From Poa pratensis (taxonomy: Eukaryota; Streptophyta; Magnoliopsida; Poales; Poaceae): a stretch of DNA of 64,000 bases. The notes beneath the pieces are model-generated. The model was not told the DNA's origin. It saw only the letters and a program-made list of their open reading frames with translations, and searched no databases. Both the position numbers and the translations under genes were made by a program. The stretch lies in the NCBI GenBank assembly GCA_947311845.1, contig CAMZMU010000034.1, positions 94,429,976 through 94,493,975 of the forward strand, read 5' to 3'. Below are positions 1 to 9,648 of the stretch, piece after piece (positions within the stretch are counted from its first letter, which is position 1; each line of letters starts with the position of its first letter).

Positions 1-297
1 GAAGCTCAAGATCTCACCGTCGTCTTGTGGAATATATAGGCGACGCTTCCTAGTCTCATGACTGCCGTAGATAAGCCACGGGAGGTTAGATGACACCGGG
101 TGCCACAAAGCGATCGCCACCGCTCGCCATGACCTACATGCAGCGGCGAAGCTGAGTCGGTCGTGCAGGGTGGTGGTGGTTAGCCTGGAGTAGACCATAG
201 CCAGGAGATCGTCAGGGAGATCCGACCATGTCGAGGTTGTACTCAGTTGGATGCTAGGGACGGCGCTGCCGGTGGTCATGGGAGTCGACGACGACAT
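1..297 (-). CDS. F-box/DUF295 protein, N-terminal part (cut by window edge)
   Basis: The minus strand opens with ATG at 297 and stays open for 99 codons to the window edge. After about 24 residues comes an F-box of the DUF295 type (WSDLPDDLLAMVYSRL), then the usual F-box tail with a Cys-Arg-Ser-Trp-Arg motif (AAACRSWRAVAI), then the start of the DUF295 region (NLPWLIYG, RRLYIPQDDGE). Proteins of this family are putative substrate adaptors of SCF ubiquitin ligases, and grasses hold large, fast-changing sets of them. A second family member lies at 27949-29139 on the same strand. The start ATG is the first in frame. Another ATG six codons on (residue 6) is possible. The C-terminal part lies outside the window, so intactness cannot be judged. 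Confidence 0.8.
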   Translation of the reverse strand, partial: MSSSTPMTTGSAVPSIQLSTTSTWSDLPDDLLAMVYSRLTTTTLHDRLSFAAACRSWRAVAIALWHPVSSNLPWLIYGSHETRKRRLYIPQDDGEILSF

Positions 298-906
298 TCT
301 TGCTTGTCTTTGGATATACAACCGTGCAGCTGCTGTGTTTGTTCCTTGATTCTTATATATCCTCAAGTCAGGGTACAATCTGGTTACACGACCTGTGCAT
401 GTATATATGCATGAAGATCCGACCCAAAACAAGCTAAGTCTCTCGTACATGGCTAGTGAAACCAGCTAGGACTGAAACTCTGCAACTTTCCTAAACTGAC
501 TTAAACTAGAAACGAAACATGCACGCGTCTCCAAAAGAAAGACAAGTAATCTACTTATACTTGGACACGTACTACACACGCTCAAACACTTGTTTAATCA
601 AGATTAATGGTAACAAAGCCGTGTATATATATAGTCTGCCTGCGTGTTGGAATCGGGTAAGGATCCTATCATCTCGATCTGGAAACCCTTGCGTAGATCA
701 AGTTGAAGAGAACTGCTCCAACATGCAGGCTTACGTCTCAGTTAGCATGCATTAAACTGGCGCTGAATGTACTCATAGATTTTGGAAACTCACGTTGAAT
801 ACAAGAAGGATCGATCACGATTTGGCTACACTAATTCAGCTACTAATTATGCGTTTGATTCATCCTTAATCACAAGTAGCATTTGATCAATGTCTTATAT
901 GTGAAT
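298..906. other. Intergenic, no gene seen
   Basis: This is the upstream side of the minus-strand F-box gene. Short open frames here look like chance. No TIRs, direct repeats or RNA structures stood out. Confidence 0.5.
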
Positions 907-980
907 GGGGATGTAGCTCAAATGGTAGAGCGCTTATGGATGCATCTTAAAGGAAGGGGGATCGATACCTCCCATCTCCA
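907..980 (+). tRNA. tRNA-Ala-like sequence, probably a pseudogene
   Basis: The 74-nt stretch has a 7-bp acceptor stem (GGGGATG with CATCTCC, one G-U) followed by A at 980. It has a D-arm GCTC/GAGC and a T-arm GGGGG/CCTCC with loop ATCGATA. The anticodon arm is damaged: a TGC triplet sits in the loop but position 33 is A instead of the near-invariant U, and the stem has a T-T mismatch. A-box and B-box like blocks remain. It is best read as a decayed tRNA-Ala(UGC) or a tRNA-derived retroposon head. No oligo-T terminator follows directly. Confidence 0.5.
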
Positions 981-1170
981 ATTTAATATCTTCTTGTGTA
1001 TCGTTTATTTATTTTCCTGCAGAAAATTGCTATTGGAAAAAAATCTGTTGGGCTTGAAGGAACTCTGTTCTAGGCTTTATGGGCTGCTTGGTGGGTCTTC
1101 AGTTAGCTTGAAGGCACCTAAATGTGTAGTGTGAGCTGGTCCGTCCAATAACCAAAGGACAACAACAACC

Positions 1171-1632
1171 TCCAAAGCGGTGGATGGAGGAAAACGAAAG
1201 GGTTAATTAGATAAATGACACTGTAATTTTCAGCTATTTGAGAAACACCACTGCAATTTTTATCTTTTGAAAATGCCACTACAATTCTGGGAACATTCCA
1301 TAGATACCATTATGTCCACTAAGACACATATACCGGCCACGGCCAGTACGTATAGTTATGTAATCAAGTTTGATCTTTTGAAAATGCCACTACAGTTCTG
1401 GAAATCCAAAGCGGTGGATGGAGGAAAACGAAAGGGTTAATTAGATAAATGCCACTGTAATTTTCAGCTATTTGAGAAACACCACTGCAATTTTTATCTT
1501 TTGAAAACGCCACTACAATTCTGGGAACATTCCATAGATACCATTATGTCCACTCAGGCACATATACCGGCCAGTACGTATAGTTATGTAATCAAGTTTG
1601 ATCTTTTGAAAATGCCACTACAGTTCTGGAAA
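1171..1632. repeat. Tandem duplication, two 230-bp units
   Basis: Unit 1 (1171-1404, 234 bp) and unit 2 (1405-1632, 228 bp) are almost identical. Unit 2 lacks 6 bp in the CCGGCCACGGCC stretch. The units make up the duplicated left arm of the fold-back element at 1208-1828. Confidence 0.85.
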
Positions 1633-1828
1633 CATTCCATAGATACTATGCTTTCTCTATGTGTGACACCATTTTGGTTGGGCCAACTCGTTATAGGTAT
1701 ATAAAACATGAATACATGAGTAGTGTCTAAGTGGCCATAATGGCATTTATGGAATGTACACAATATTGTAGTGGCATTTTTTGAAAGACCAAAAATACAG
1801 TGGCGTTTATAGCCAAAAATTGTATAAC
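1208..1828. mobile_element. Fold-back (inverted repeat) element
   Basis: The left part carries blocks such as CCACTGTAATTTT, CTTTTGAAAATGCCACTACAA, ACATTCCATA and CCATTATG. The same blocks appear in reverse complement on the right at about 1730-1815 (CATAATGG, TATGGAATGT, TTGTAGTGGCATTTT, CAGTGGCG). This gives a long imperfect hairpin typical of non-autonomous DNA elements. The left arm has been tandemly duplicated. I could not find a clean target duplication, so the superfamily is open. Confidence 0.55.
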
Positions 1829-1840
1829 CACCTATACAAT

Positions 1841-2956
1841 TTAAACCAAAAAGAAAACACGCATGAGCCCATGTTTGGACATTCCAAAATAAACTCCCAA
1901 GCAGCGGTTGTCGTCTGCGTGCAGCGGGATTCTGCCGTTTTTCAACTTAATACCTAGACATACAAACTTAGACGCGCTCTCAAACTGGAGTATTTAGATA
2001 TAGATTCTGTCTTAGTGGCGGTCTTTATATGTCTGAACATGATGCCTACATAACATTATCATATCGTAATTATCTATTTACAATCTTGTAAACTGTCCAG
2101 TTGTAGTTTGTTTACCCAACGAGTGTTCTAATTTTGTGGAGAGATATCTCCAGTGGTACTATGCCGCTGGTACATCTTTTTACATTGTTTACAATCTCGT
2201 TTGCTTGCCTTCCACCATCATTAGCTTGCTGGTCCGTTTTTATTTTATTTTTAATTCATCCATATCTTCCACACATACATTTAATACTTGTTTTTGACAA
2301 GACTCGGAGGTGATAACCTTCGTGGATATTTGGGACAAGAATAGCCGCGCGTACCTGGACGTAGAGGAAGACGAAGGGCTCCAGGTCAATGTGCTAGTTG
2401 AGGCGTTGAGTGTCGTGGGCGAAGGAGGGAGATGGGGAGATTGGGTCGTGGCATCGGTGGCCAACAAAGGTGTTGGGGGCACGTTGAGTGCAGTGGCAAT
2501 GTGAGGTAGGGACAAGAAGCAAGAAGCGTCACTGGGGAGTGGTTATCGGTTACAGAGGCGCTGTGATGATGGACATGCGTGCAGATCCCCACCGCTCGTT
2601 AACGTCGGCAGTCCACTGGAGGTTGCAAGACCTACTGCTCAATCCCCGACACACAGTCGGTGTTTTCGCAGCGCTAGAAGATGCAATGTATGGAGGTTTC
2701 TTGCGCAAAGTACAAGGGAATGACTACTGTCCGTCATGCCACGTAGCCCTCACAAGTGGGTGAACCAGTTAGAACAACAGTCATCGGCTGAGCTTTTGTA
2801 AATTAGGCGGTTACTGTTTTCTGCTATTACTCAACACCGGTAGTTTTTTAAGAAAAATCGCATCAGGTTGGTCTTTCGAAATCCTAACCCTAATTATGTT
2901 GGTTTTGGAGCAGTTGAACTTCTGGTACTGTTTTGGTGGGGTTAGGTTTGCTGTAA
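1841..2956. other. No recognisable gene; GC-rich block at about 2310-2765
   Basis: The first half is AT-rich with nothing recognisable. From 2310 to 2765 the GC content rises and overlapping short frames exist on both strands (for example 2310-2504 plus and 2240-2515 minus). None matches a family I know and none has a convincing start or intron structure. It may be a captured gene fragment in a transposon. Confidence 0.4.
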
Positions 2957-3112
2957 CAAGGAATAGATCACTGTAGCGGGACTTTTTTTTGTAATTCTTT
3001 TTTTATTCTAAGTTGTGTGCATCCGTGGGGCCGCTAGGGCACGCGTTGTTGCAGAGGCTGGGCGTAATTGGTATCATCGCGATATTAATATATGCTCTTT
3101 ATAAAAAAAATA
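2957..3112 (+). mobile_element. LINE 3' end fragment
   Basis: The block runs from a T-rich stretch through GTGTGCATCC, GCAGAGGCTGGGCGTAATTG and GATATTAATATATGCTCTTTA into an A-run. Triticeae LINEs commonly end this way. A related end occurs at 56446-56512. Only the 3' tip is present. Confidence 0.5.
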
Positions 3113-3480
3113 TGTTGGTTTATCTTTTTTTGCTCATTTTCGATAAATATAAATCGTCCAATCTCTTGCTGAGAGTCTAGTCTAATCTGAGTAGAAGTTG
3201 CGTGTGTCCAGAGACTCCAGACTCCAGAGTCTAACCCTCAGCGCATCCCAAAGGAAGCGTACGAGGGAGATCAATCTGGTTGCTCGATCGTAGTTGGAGT
3301 ACTTCAGAATTGTTCTCCTTGGAGATCGTACATGCGGAAGTCGAGGGATCTGATCAGACCAGACGAGATCAATACGGGATCGGAGACAAGAAAATAAAAT
3401 CAATCGATCGATCCATAGACCCCATCGGCTGAGCTTCTATTAATTCAGCCGCACATATATATATCAAGCTAGGTCATAAC

Positions 3481-5613
3481 ATGATTGACCCCATGGCGCA
3501 GAAGACGGCGTCGACGTACAGTCCAGCGTTCGTCCGAGGCTCGCACAGGTTCCACATCGTCGGCTACAGCAAGCTGAAGGCTCTCGCCGGAGTCAGCGTG
3601 GGCAACTCCTCCGTCGTCAGGTCCGGAGACTTCGACGCCGGCGGCCACACCTGGGCCCTAAGTTGCTGCTTCGGAAAACAAGGGCTAGCGTCCATCTCCC
3701 TCAATCTGGTCAGCGGCAAGCCCGTGAACGCGGCCATGGCCACCCTGAGGATCCACGACCCGCTTTGCAGGTGGCCTGCCGCCGTGTGGCGAAGCGATGA
3801 CCCAAAGACCTTCCGCGCTTGGGGGCTCACTAGTGAAGGCTGGAGCTGGGAGCTGCCGGTCCCCGAGGCGTTCCGTGGCCACCAGGAGCGCTACGTGGGA
3901 GACGACGATCGCCTCACCATCCTCTGCCTCGTCGGGGTCCTCCGTAGCCGCGAACGGCCGAGGAACTGCTTCATCTCCGTCGTGCCGCCGCCGACCATGT
4001 CTCGAGATTTTCTTAGGCTTCTTTTTCCGCCCAAGTCCACGGCCGTGTGCCACCACATGATGCCCGACGTGGCGTTCGTTGTCGAGGAGATGGAGATCCG
4101 GGCGCACCAGCTTGTTCTCGCCATGCAGTCCCCGGTCTTCGCCGCCCAGTTCCGGTGGCACAAACATGATGAGAGCAGCAGCATAATGACAATCAGGGTT
4201 GACGACGTGACAGCCTCTACTTTCAGGGCTATGCTCCACTACATCTACACGGACGAGCTGCACATCAAATCCTCATCGACAAGTCATGCCGGCAAAGAGA
4301 AATATGAGTTGAGAAGGTGTGTGGCTATGGCGCTCGACCTGCTCGTGGCCGCCGATCGGTACGACCTTGAGAGGCTAAGGATCATGTGTGGCAACGTGCT
4401 GGTAGAGTGCATTGACGCAGTGTCTGCCATACCTACATTGATGGCGTTGCACGGCCGACTCAGTTGCCAACAGCTCGAGGATTCATGCATCCAGTACATA
4501 GCATCACATCCTGAAGTCTACACCGCCATGAAGGCAACTGAGGACTATAAGGAGCTCAAGGAAAGTTGCTGCTCCTTCCTACTCGAGATCACAGACAAAT
4601 TAGCCATGCACATGGCTCGAAAGATAAGCTCCCCCTTTTCTTACTTCAGCAGCATCGAGTCACAGAAGAGCCTACCTTCGTCCAATGTTGTTCACGGCAC
4701 GCATGAGTTCACAATTCTCAACTTTAGGGCTGTCCAGAGCCTTGGTGTTGACGATATAGGTTCTGGGAGATTCCAAATAGGCGGTTATGAGTGGATTCTA
4801 GGGGTGTGCCCATCAAAGTCCTTGTCATCGCTGGAAGAGGAAGATGAAGAACTCATCCAATTGTACCTCCAGTTGTCTAGTGATCTTGGAACTGCCACTA
4901 TCACCACGTCAATAAGCTTCAAGATGGATTACCCAACTGCATCGCCGCTGATACAACAAGTTAAAGAAACCTTTACCGAAAAAGGAGCCTGCACATTTAC
5001 ACATTTCACCGTCACGAAATCAGCAATATGTACAAATGATGACTCCCTTACCATAAACTGCAACCTCACGATCACCAAGGAAACCCGCATTAGCACCACT
5101 ACTGTTGGCGGCGTAGTCGTGCCTCCGTCAAACACTGCTTCGCACCTCGAGCAATTGTGGGTCAGCGAGCAAGGGTCAGATGTGAGGTTCCTGGTCGATG
5201 AGTGCGACTTCCACGCGCATGGGCTTGTGATCGCCACTCGGTCGCCGGCCCTATACAAGATTGTGACAGCAGCGGCCAACGAGGACAACCACATAGTAAG
5301 GGTCGACGAAATGAAAGCTGAGGTCTTCAGGTCGGTTCTCCACTTCATCTACACGGACAAGCTGCCCTCTAGGGAAAACCTAGACCTTGTGGCCGAAGAT
5401 ATGCTCGTTGCAGCGTGCCGATTTGGTCTGGATAGGATGAAGATGGCGTGCGAGAACTACCTGGCGGAGGAGATATCGAAAGAGAATGCGTTGAACACCT
5501 TGAAGTTGGCACAACGTCACAATTGTTTGGAGCTAAAAAATTACTGTATAGAGTTCATCTCATTGCCACACGTGACCAAGCATGTGCTAAAGACGATCAT
5601 CAGCTTGGACTAA
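3481..5613 (+). CDS. Tandem MATH-BTB-BACK / MATH-BTB-BACK protein (710 aa)
   Basis: A single uninterrupted frame encodes two MATH-BTB units. MATH 1 spans about residues 17-150 (HRFHIVGYSK). BTB 1 starts near 194 (PDVAFVVEEMEIRAHQLVLA) and ends with the FRAMLHYIYTDEL block. BACK 1 spans about 280-370. MATH 2 spans about 402-535 (THEFTILNF). BTB 2 starts near 566 (SDVRFLVDECDFHAHGLVIA) and has FRSVLHFIYTDKLP. BACK 2 runs to the end. Plant MATH-BTB proteins are substrate adaptors of CUL3 ubiquitin ligases and are usually 350-420 residues, so this one is double length. The two halves are clearly diverged, so the fusion is not recent. The first ATG (3481, A at -3) is used; a second at 3493 matches the start of the paralogue at 12886. 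There are no introns, as usual for the grass-expanded clade. Confidence 0.88.
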   Translation: MIDPMAQKTASTYSPAFVRGSHRFHIVGYSKLKALAGVSVGNSSVVRSGDFDAGGHTWALSCCFGKQGLASISLNLVSGKPVNAAMATLRIHDPLCRWPAAVWRSDDPKTFRAWGLTSEGWSWELPVPEAFRGHQERYVGDDDRLTILCLVGVLRSRERPRNCFISVVPPPTMSRDFLRLLFPPKSTAVCHHMMPDVAFVVEEMEIRAHQLVLAMQSPVFAAQFRWHKHDESSSIMTIRVDDVTASTFRAMLHYIYTDELHIKSSSTSHAGKEKYELRRCVAMALDLLVAADRYDLERLRIMCGNVLVECIDAVSAIPTLMALHGRLSCQQLEDSCIQYIASHPEVYTAMKATEDYKELKESCCSFLLEITDKLAMHMARKISSPFSYFSSIESQKSLPSSNVVHGTHEFTILNFRAVQSLGVDDIGSGRFQIGGYEWILGVCPSKSLSSLEEEDEELIQLYLQLSSDLGTATITTSISFKMDYPTASPLIQQVKETFTEKGACTFTHFTVTKSAICTNDDSLTINCNLTITKETRISTTTVGGVVVPPSNTASHLEQLWVSEQGSDVRFLVDECDFHAHGLVIATRSPALYKIVTAAANEDNHIVRVDEMKAEVFRSVLHFIYTDKLPSRENLDLVAEDMLVAACRFGLDRMKMACENYLAEEISKENALNTLKLAQRHNCLELKNYCIEFISLPHVTKHVLKTIISLD

Positions 5614-6007
5614 TTAAAATCTGATTAATTATTGGCTGGTATTTTTGATGTCTTTGTAGCTTTACCACCATCGCAGGTTCCTAGTGTTTCATGATAAAAA
5701 CCAATGGCTCTTATGAAAAACATCATGTCGGAATTTGGCTATGTGTTTTTTTCCCGTGAAGTTTAGTCGTGCATGCTGCCTGGACGCGCGCTGATCAGCC
5801 CGAGCCTAATTAGCTACACACACAAACAATTTCTGAGAAACTAAATTAGAATCAAATGCCACATGACTCTCCAGTCTCCACACTTTTCTTTCGTTTGCTA
5901 TTCCGGAGGTTTTGAAGATCTCTCATGTCTAACTCGACGGATGAGCTCGATCACCATCTTGTCCACTCCATTTTAGTGTTCCCTTCGGTTGAAAGCTTCC
6001 TCCACCC
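5614..6007. other. Spacer between MATH-BTB copies
   Basis: About 390 bp of 3' flank of the fused gene. Nothing recognisable is present before the decayed MATH-BTB fragment begins. Confidence 0.5.
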
Positions 6008-6191
6008 ATGCTTGTCTGGACACCGCCAGTGTGCATTGTGCCGATGCCGACCATCTCTCGGGATCTCCACAGGCTTCTCCTTCTTGAGAAGTTGGAGTCA
6101 GAGCTAGAGGTGAAGTCGAGGATGGGGTTCCTGACACTAGACATGACCTGTTTTGTCCAGGAGTTCGAGATAGAGGGCACAAACTCATGCC
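6008..6191 (+). pseudogene. MATH-BTB pseudogene, left piece
   Basis: The translation matches the MATH-to-BTB linker and BTB start of the neighbouring genes: PTISRDLHRLLLLEK here corresponds to PSISKDLHKLLLFEE in the gene at 12886, followed by DMTCFVQEFEIE for DVTFVVDETEIQ. The MATH domain is absent. One base is missing just before the HKL codons, so the frame was already broken. The sequence is cut at 6191 by the Copia element and resumes at 11178. Confidence 0.75.
6187..6191. repeat. Target site duplication ATGCC (left)
   Basis: The 5 bases before the left LTR are ATGCC. The same 5 bases follow the right LTR at 11178-11182. Five bp is the normal Copia target duplication. Confidence 0.9.
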
Positions 6192-6582
6192 TGTTATAAA
6201 CGATAGCAAATAAACGACGAAGAGCGGAACGATCAAACCAAAGGGGACACGAGATTTTAACGTGGAAAACCTCTCCAACCAAAGGAGAGGAAAAAACCAC
6301 GGGCGCCAGCCAGCAATACTTCACTATATCGGGTGAGGTTACAAATGCCGTGGGTTTACAATGTGTGGCTTACCCCAAGCGGCGGCTTACAAGATGTATA
6401 TATGGTGGCATAAAACCTTAAGTCAGCTGCAGTCTGACTCGGAAACGACGTGTACCGTACCAAGAAAATCTCGTGTCCCCTTTATATACGGCCCAAGACT
6501 CCGGCGACGGGCCTCCGCTTCGCTCCGAATTTAGCCTTTCACTTTATATCTTCATATGAATTTGGAACACATCAAAATAACA
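6192..6582 (-). repeat. Copia 3' LTR (left)
   Basis: 391 bp, starting TGTTATAAAC and ending AATAACA, repeated at 10771-11177. It is followed inside by a polypurine tract on the minus strand (6583-6590). Confidence 0.92.
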
Positions 6583-6677
6583 CTCCACCTTGAGACAAAT
6601 TCCATCTTATAGCATGAACGAGAACTTCACACTGAAACAACAAAGAAAACACCTTCGGCGCCAAATAGCCTCTTGGG

Positions 6678-8174
6678 CTAGACAGTGATACCAACTAAGC
6701 CCGAGCAAAGCTCGAACTTAGTAACAGGAACTGGCTTTGTCATCATATCAGCAGGATTATCATGAGTACTTATCTTGCATACCTTCAGTTTACCTTTTGC
6801 AACAACATCACGCACATAATGGTATTTGACGTCAATGTGCTTTGTTCTCTCATGGAACATCTGATCCTTAGTAAGGTAAATAGCACTCTGACTATCACAA
6901 AACAGGTTAATGCAAGTATCATCTCCACAAAGCTCAGCAAACAAACCTTTCAGCCAAACCGATTCTTTACATGCTTCAGCAATAGCCATGTACTCTGCTT
7001 CAGTGGTAGACTGGGCAACAACGGATTGCAACGTTGCCCTCCAACTCACGGCACAACCACCAAGCGTGAACACATAACCTGTGAGGGATCTCCTCTTATC
7101 CAAATCGGCAGCAAAATCTGAATCCACATAGCCTACGAGTCCCTCATCAGTCTTGCCGAACTTGAGGCAAGCATTGGATGTGCCACGAAGGTACCTGAAA
7201 ATCCACTGAACAGCCTTCCAATGTTCTTTACCAGGATTAGCCATATATCTACTAACCAAACTCATAGCATATGATAAATCTGGACGTGAGCAAACCATGG
7301 CATACATTAAAGAACCAACAGCACTAGAATATGGAACTCTAGACATGTACTCAAAATCCTCATCCGTACTAGGACATTGTTCAGCTGACAATTTAAAGTG
7401 AGGAGCAATAGGAGTACTAACAGACTTTGCATCATGCATGTTAAAACGATGAAGAACTTTCTTAATGTAATTTTGCTGACTAAGAAACAACAAACCAGAA
7501 TTTCTGTCACGGGTAATCTCCATACCTAGAATTTTCTTAGCAGCACCAAGATCCTTCATCTCAAACTCGCTACTCAACTGTGACTTGAGAGCAGCGATAT
7601 CTTTCTTGCTCTTGGCAGCAATCAACATATCATCAACATATAATAACAGGTATATAGGTGATCCATTAACAAACTTAATGTACACACAGCTATCAAATTC
7701 AGACCTCTTAAAGCCATGTGACAACATAAAAGAATCAAACCTTTTATACCACTGACGAGGAGATTGTTTCAAACCGTATAAGGACCTTTTCAACTTACAC
7801 ACAAGATCCTCCTTACCAGGCACTATGAACCCTTCTGGCTGGTCCATGTATATCTCCTCCTCCAACTCTCCATGCAGAAACGCAGTCTTTACATCTAACT
7901 GCTCAAGCTCAAGATCACGCATAGCAACAATACCAAAGAATGTACGAATTGAACTATGCTTAACAACTGGAGAGAAAACATCATTATAATCAACACCTGG
8001 AATTTGACTGAAGCCTTTTGCAACTAACCTTGCCTTAAACCTCGGAGGCTCGCTAGGAGATAAACCCTCCTTTCTCTTGAAGATCCACTTACAGCGGACT
8101 GCCTTCTTTTTCTTAGGCAAGCGCACAACTTCCCATGTGCCATTCTTATCGAGTGACTGCATCTCTTCTTGCAT
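6678..8174 (-). CDS. Copia reverse transcriptase-RNase H region
   Basis: A long frame of 498 codons. It starts in the linker before the RT ([12 protein letters not shown]) and has the Copia RT landmarks: [44 protein letters not shown] and the catalytic YVDD motif (LLLYVDDM). The RNase H part has [28 protein letters not shown] and the end block [15 protein letters not shown]. This is the C-terminal half of a polyprotein, so the first Met is not a true start. The upstream junction near 8200 is frameshifted relative to the linker at 8224-8608. Confidence 0.92.
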   Translation of the reverse strand: MQEEMQSLDKNGTWEVVRLPKKKKAVRCKWIFKRKEGLSPSEPPRFKARLVAKGFSQIPGVDYNDVFSPVVKHSSIRTFFGIVAMRDLELEQLDVKTAFLHGELEEEIYMDQPEGFIVPGKEDLVCKLKRSLYGLKQSPRQWYKRFDSFMLSHGFKRSEFDSCVYIKFVNGSPIYLLLYVDDMLIAAKSKKDIAALKSQLSSEFEMKDLGAAKKILGMEITRDRNSGLLFLSQQNYIKKVLHRFNMHDAKSVSTPIAPHFKLSAEQCPSTDEDFEYMSRVPYSSAVGSLMYAMVCSRPDLSYAMSLVSRYMANPGKEHWKAVQWIFRYLRGTSNACLKFGKTDEGLVGYVDSDFAADLDKRRSLTGYVFTLGGCAVSWRATLQSVVAQSTTEAEYMAIAEACKESVWLKGLFAELCGDDTCINLFCDSQSAIYLTKDQMFHERTKHIDVKYHYVRDVVAKGKLKVCKISTHDNPADMMTKPVPVTKFELCSGLVGITV

Positions 8175-8223
8175 AGCAGCAAGCCACTTCTCGCGGTCAC
8201 CGGAACCAATAGCTTCAGTATAG

Positions 8224-8777
8224 TGGACGGCTCATGTCCGTGCTCCACCTGTTCTGCACAACTCAGAGCATAATCAACAATGTTACACTCTTCAATTAAA
8301 CGTGGTCGAGGACCACAATTCCTCCTGTTCCTACGAGCAGCAATAGACTGTTGTGGCTGCAAAACAGGGGGTGAGTTCTGAACATTATCATTATCAGAAT
8401 CAGAAGAAACAGAATCATCAGAACCAGCAGAATCAGGATCAGAATCATCTGAAGTAGCAGCACCATCATTGTCAACAGTGACATTTTCCTTTTCAACAGA
8501 GTGCTCCACCTCGACACGAACCTGCTCCTCAGAAAAATCTGGCAAAACATCTGAGGACAACTTATCAAAGTACATAACAGATTCATTGAAAACAACACTC
8601 CTGCTCATAAAAGCCTTTAGTTTCGGGATTCCACAACTTGTATCCTTTTACACCCGAACCATAACCAATGAACACACACTTAATAGCTCTCGGCTCTAAC
8701 TTTCCATTATCAACATGAGCATAAGCAGTGCAGCCGAAAACTTTAAGTTGTGAATAATCAGCAGGAGTACTGACCAT
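8224..8777 (-). CDS. Copia integrase C-terminal and linker region, frameshifted
   Basis: Two short frames join the integrase core to the reverse transcriptase. The first (8583-8777) has the conserved [11 protein letters not shown] and [16 protein letters not shown] stretch that follows the Copia integrase core. The second (about 8224-8608) begins RSVVFNE and is then rich in Asp and Ser, as is usual for the low-complexity linker. Frame changes near 8770, 8600 and 8200 separate these from their neighbours. They are decayed parts of one polyprotein and not separate genes. Confidence 0.8.
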
Positions 8778-9648
8778 ACCTCATGGGAGTTTTCTTGTCG
8801 AGGGGAATAGATGGTGACCTGTTTATCAAGTAGCAGGCGGTGGCAGCCGCCTCAGCCCAAAAACGCTTACTCATGCGAGCGTTGGAGATCATGCAGCGAG
8901 CCTTGGAGATGATGGTCCTGTTCATCCGCTCCGCTACACCATTCTGCTGAGGCGTGTACGGGATGGTGAGGTGCCTGACAATGCCTTCTTTCCTGCAATA
9001 ATCATTAAAGGCATTCGAACAAAATTCGCCACCATTGTCAGTACGAAGTAATTTCACCTTCCTTTCTGTTTGCCTTTCAATCATAGCTTTCCACTCTTTA
9101 AAAGCAGCAAACGTATCATCCTTATTTTTCATGAAATAAGGCCAAACTCTTCTAGAGTAATCATCAATAATGGTAAGCATATAACGAGCACCACCATAAG
9201 AGGGCTTACGAGATGGCCCCCAAACATCAGCATGTACATAATCAAGTGTACCTTTGGTGGTGTGGACAGAAGCATTAAACTTAACTCTTGTGTGCTTACC
9301 GAAAATGCAGTGTTCACAGAACTGCATCTTACCCAAACTGCATCCTTGCAGCAAGTCTCTCTTGATCAATTCTGCCATACCAAGTTCACTCATATGTCCA
9401 AGACGCTTATGCCAAAGGTTAGTTTTACTAGCGTCATCATGAGAAACAGCAGCAACAGTACCAGATAACGTGCTACCTCTAAGAACATATAACTTAGCAG
9501 AATTCATATCACCAACCATAACAATGAGAGAACCTTTTGATACCTTTAGGAGTTTATTTCCTCCTTTGTACTTGTACCCGTCACAGTCAAGGGTACTGAG
9601 CGAGATCAAATTTCTTGCCATGGTTGGTATGTGTTTCACTCCCGTCAC
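8758..9648 (-). CDS. Copia GAG-pre-integrase and integrase core
   Basis: The frame has the His-His-Cys-Cys zinc-binding region (LWHKRLGHMSELGM and CEHCIFGK) followed by the catalytic core. The acidic triad is visible: Asp in HADVWGPS, Asp in LLRTDNGGEF, and Glu in PQQNGVAERMNRT. Integrase inserts the element's cDNA. The frame is a continuation of the gag-protease frame with a one-step shift near 9650 and a further shift near 8770. Confidence 0.9.
   Translation of the reverse strand: MTGVKHIPTMARNLISLSTLDCDGYKYKGGNKLLKVSKGSLIVMVGDMNSAKLYVLRGSTLSGTVAAVSHDDASKTNLWHKRLGHMSELGMAELIKRDLLQGCSLGKMQFCEHCIFGKHTRVKFNASVHTTKGTLDYVHADVWGPSRKPSYGGARYMLTIIDDYSRRVWPYFMKNKDDTFAAFKEWKAMIERQTERKVKLLRTDNGGEFCSNAFNDYCRKEGIVRHLTIPYTPQQNGVAERMNRTIISKARCMISNARMSKRFWAEAAATACYLINRSPSIPLDKKTPMRYGQYSC

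Noticed and set aside
883..1134. Open frame across the tRNA-like sequence
   Set aside because: Its translation is simply the tRNA-like sequence and AT-rich flank, with no protein family.
2240..2763. Cluster of short frames on both strands
   Set aside because: No family match, no splice structure, and frames compete on both strands. Described as unresolved sequence.
3685..4263. Long minus-strand frame opposite the MATH-BTB gene
   Set aside because: It is an antisense shadow of a GC-rich coding exon. The plus strand has clear domain matches.
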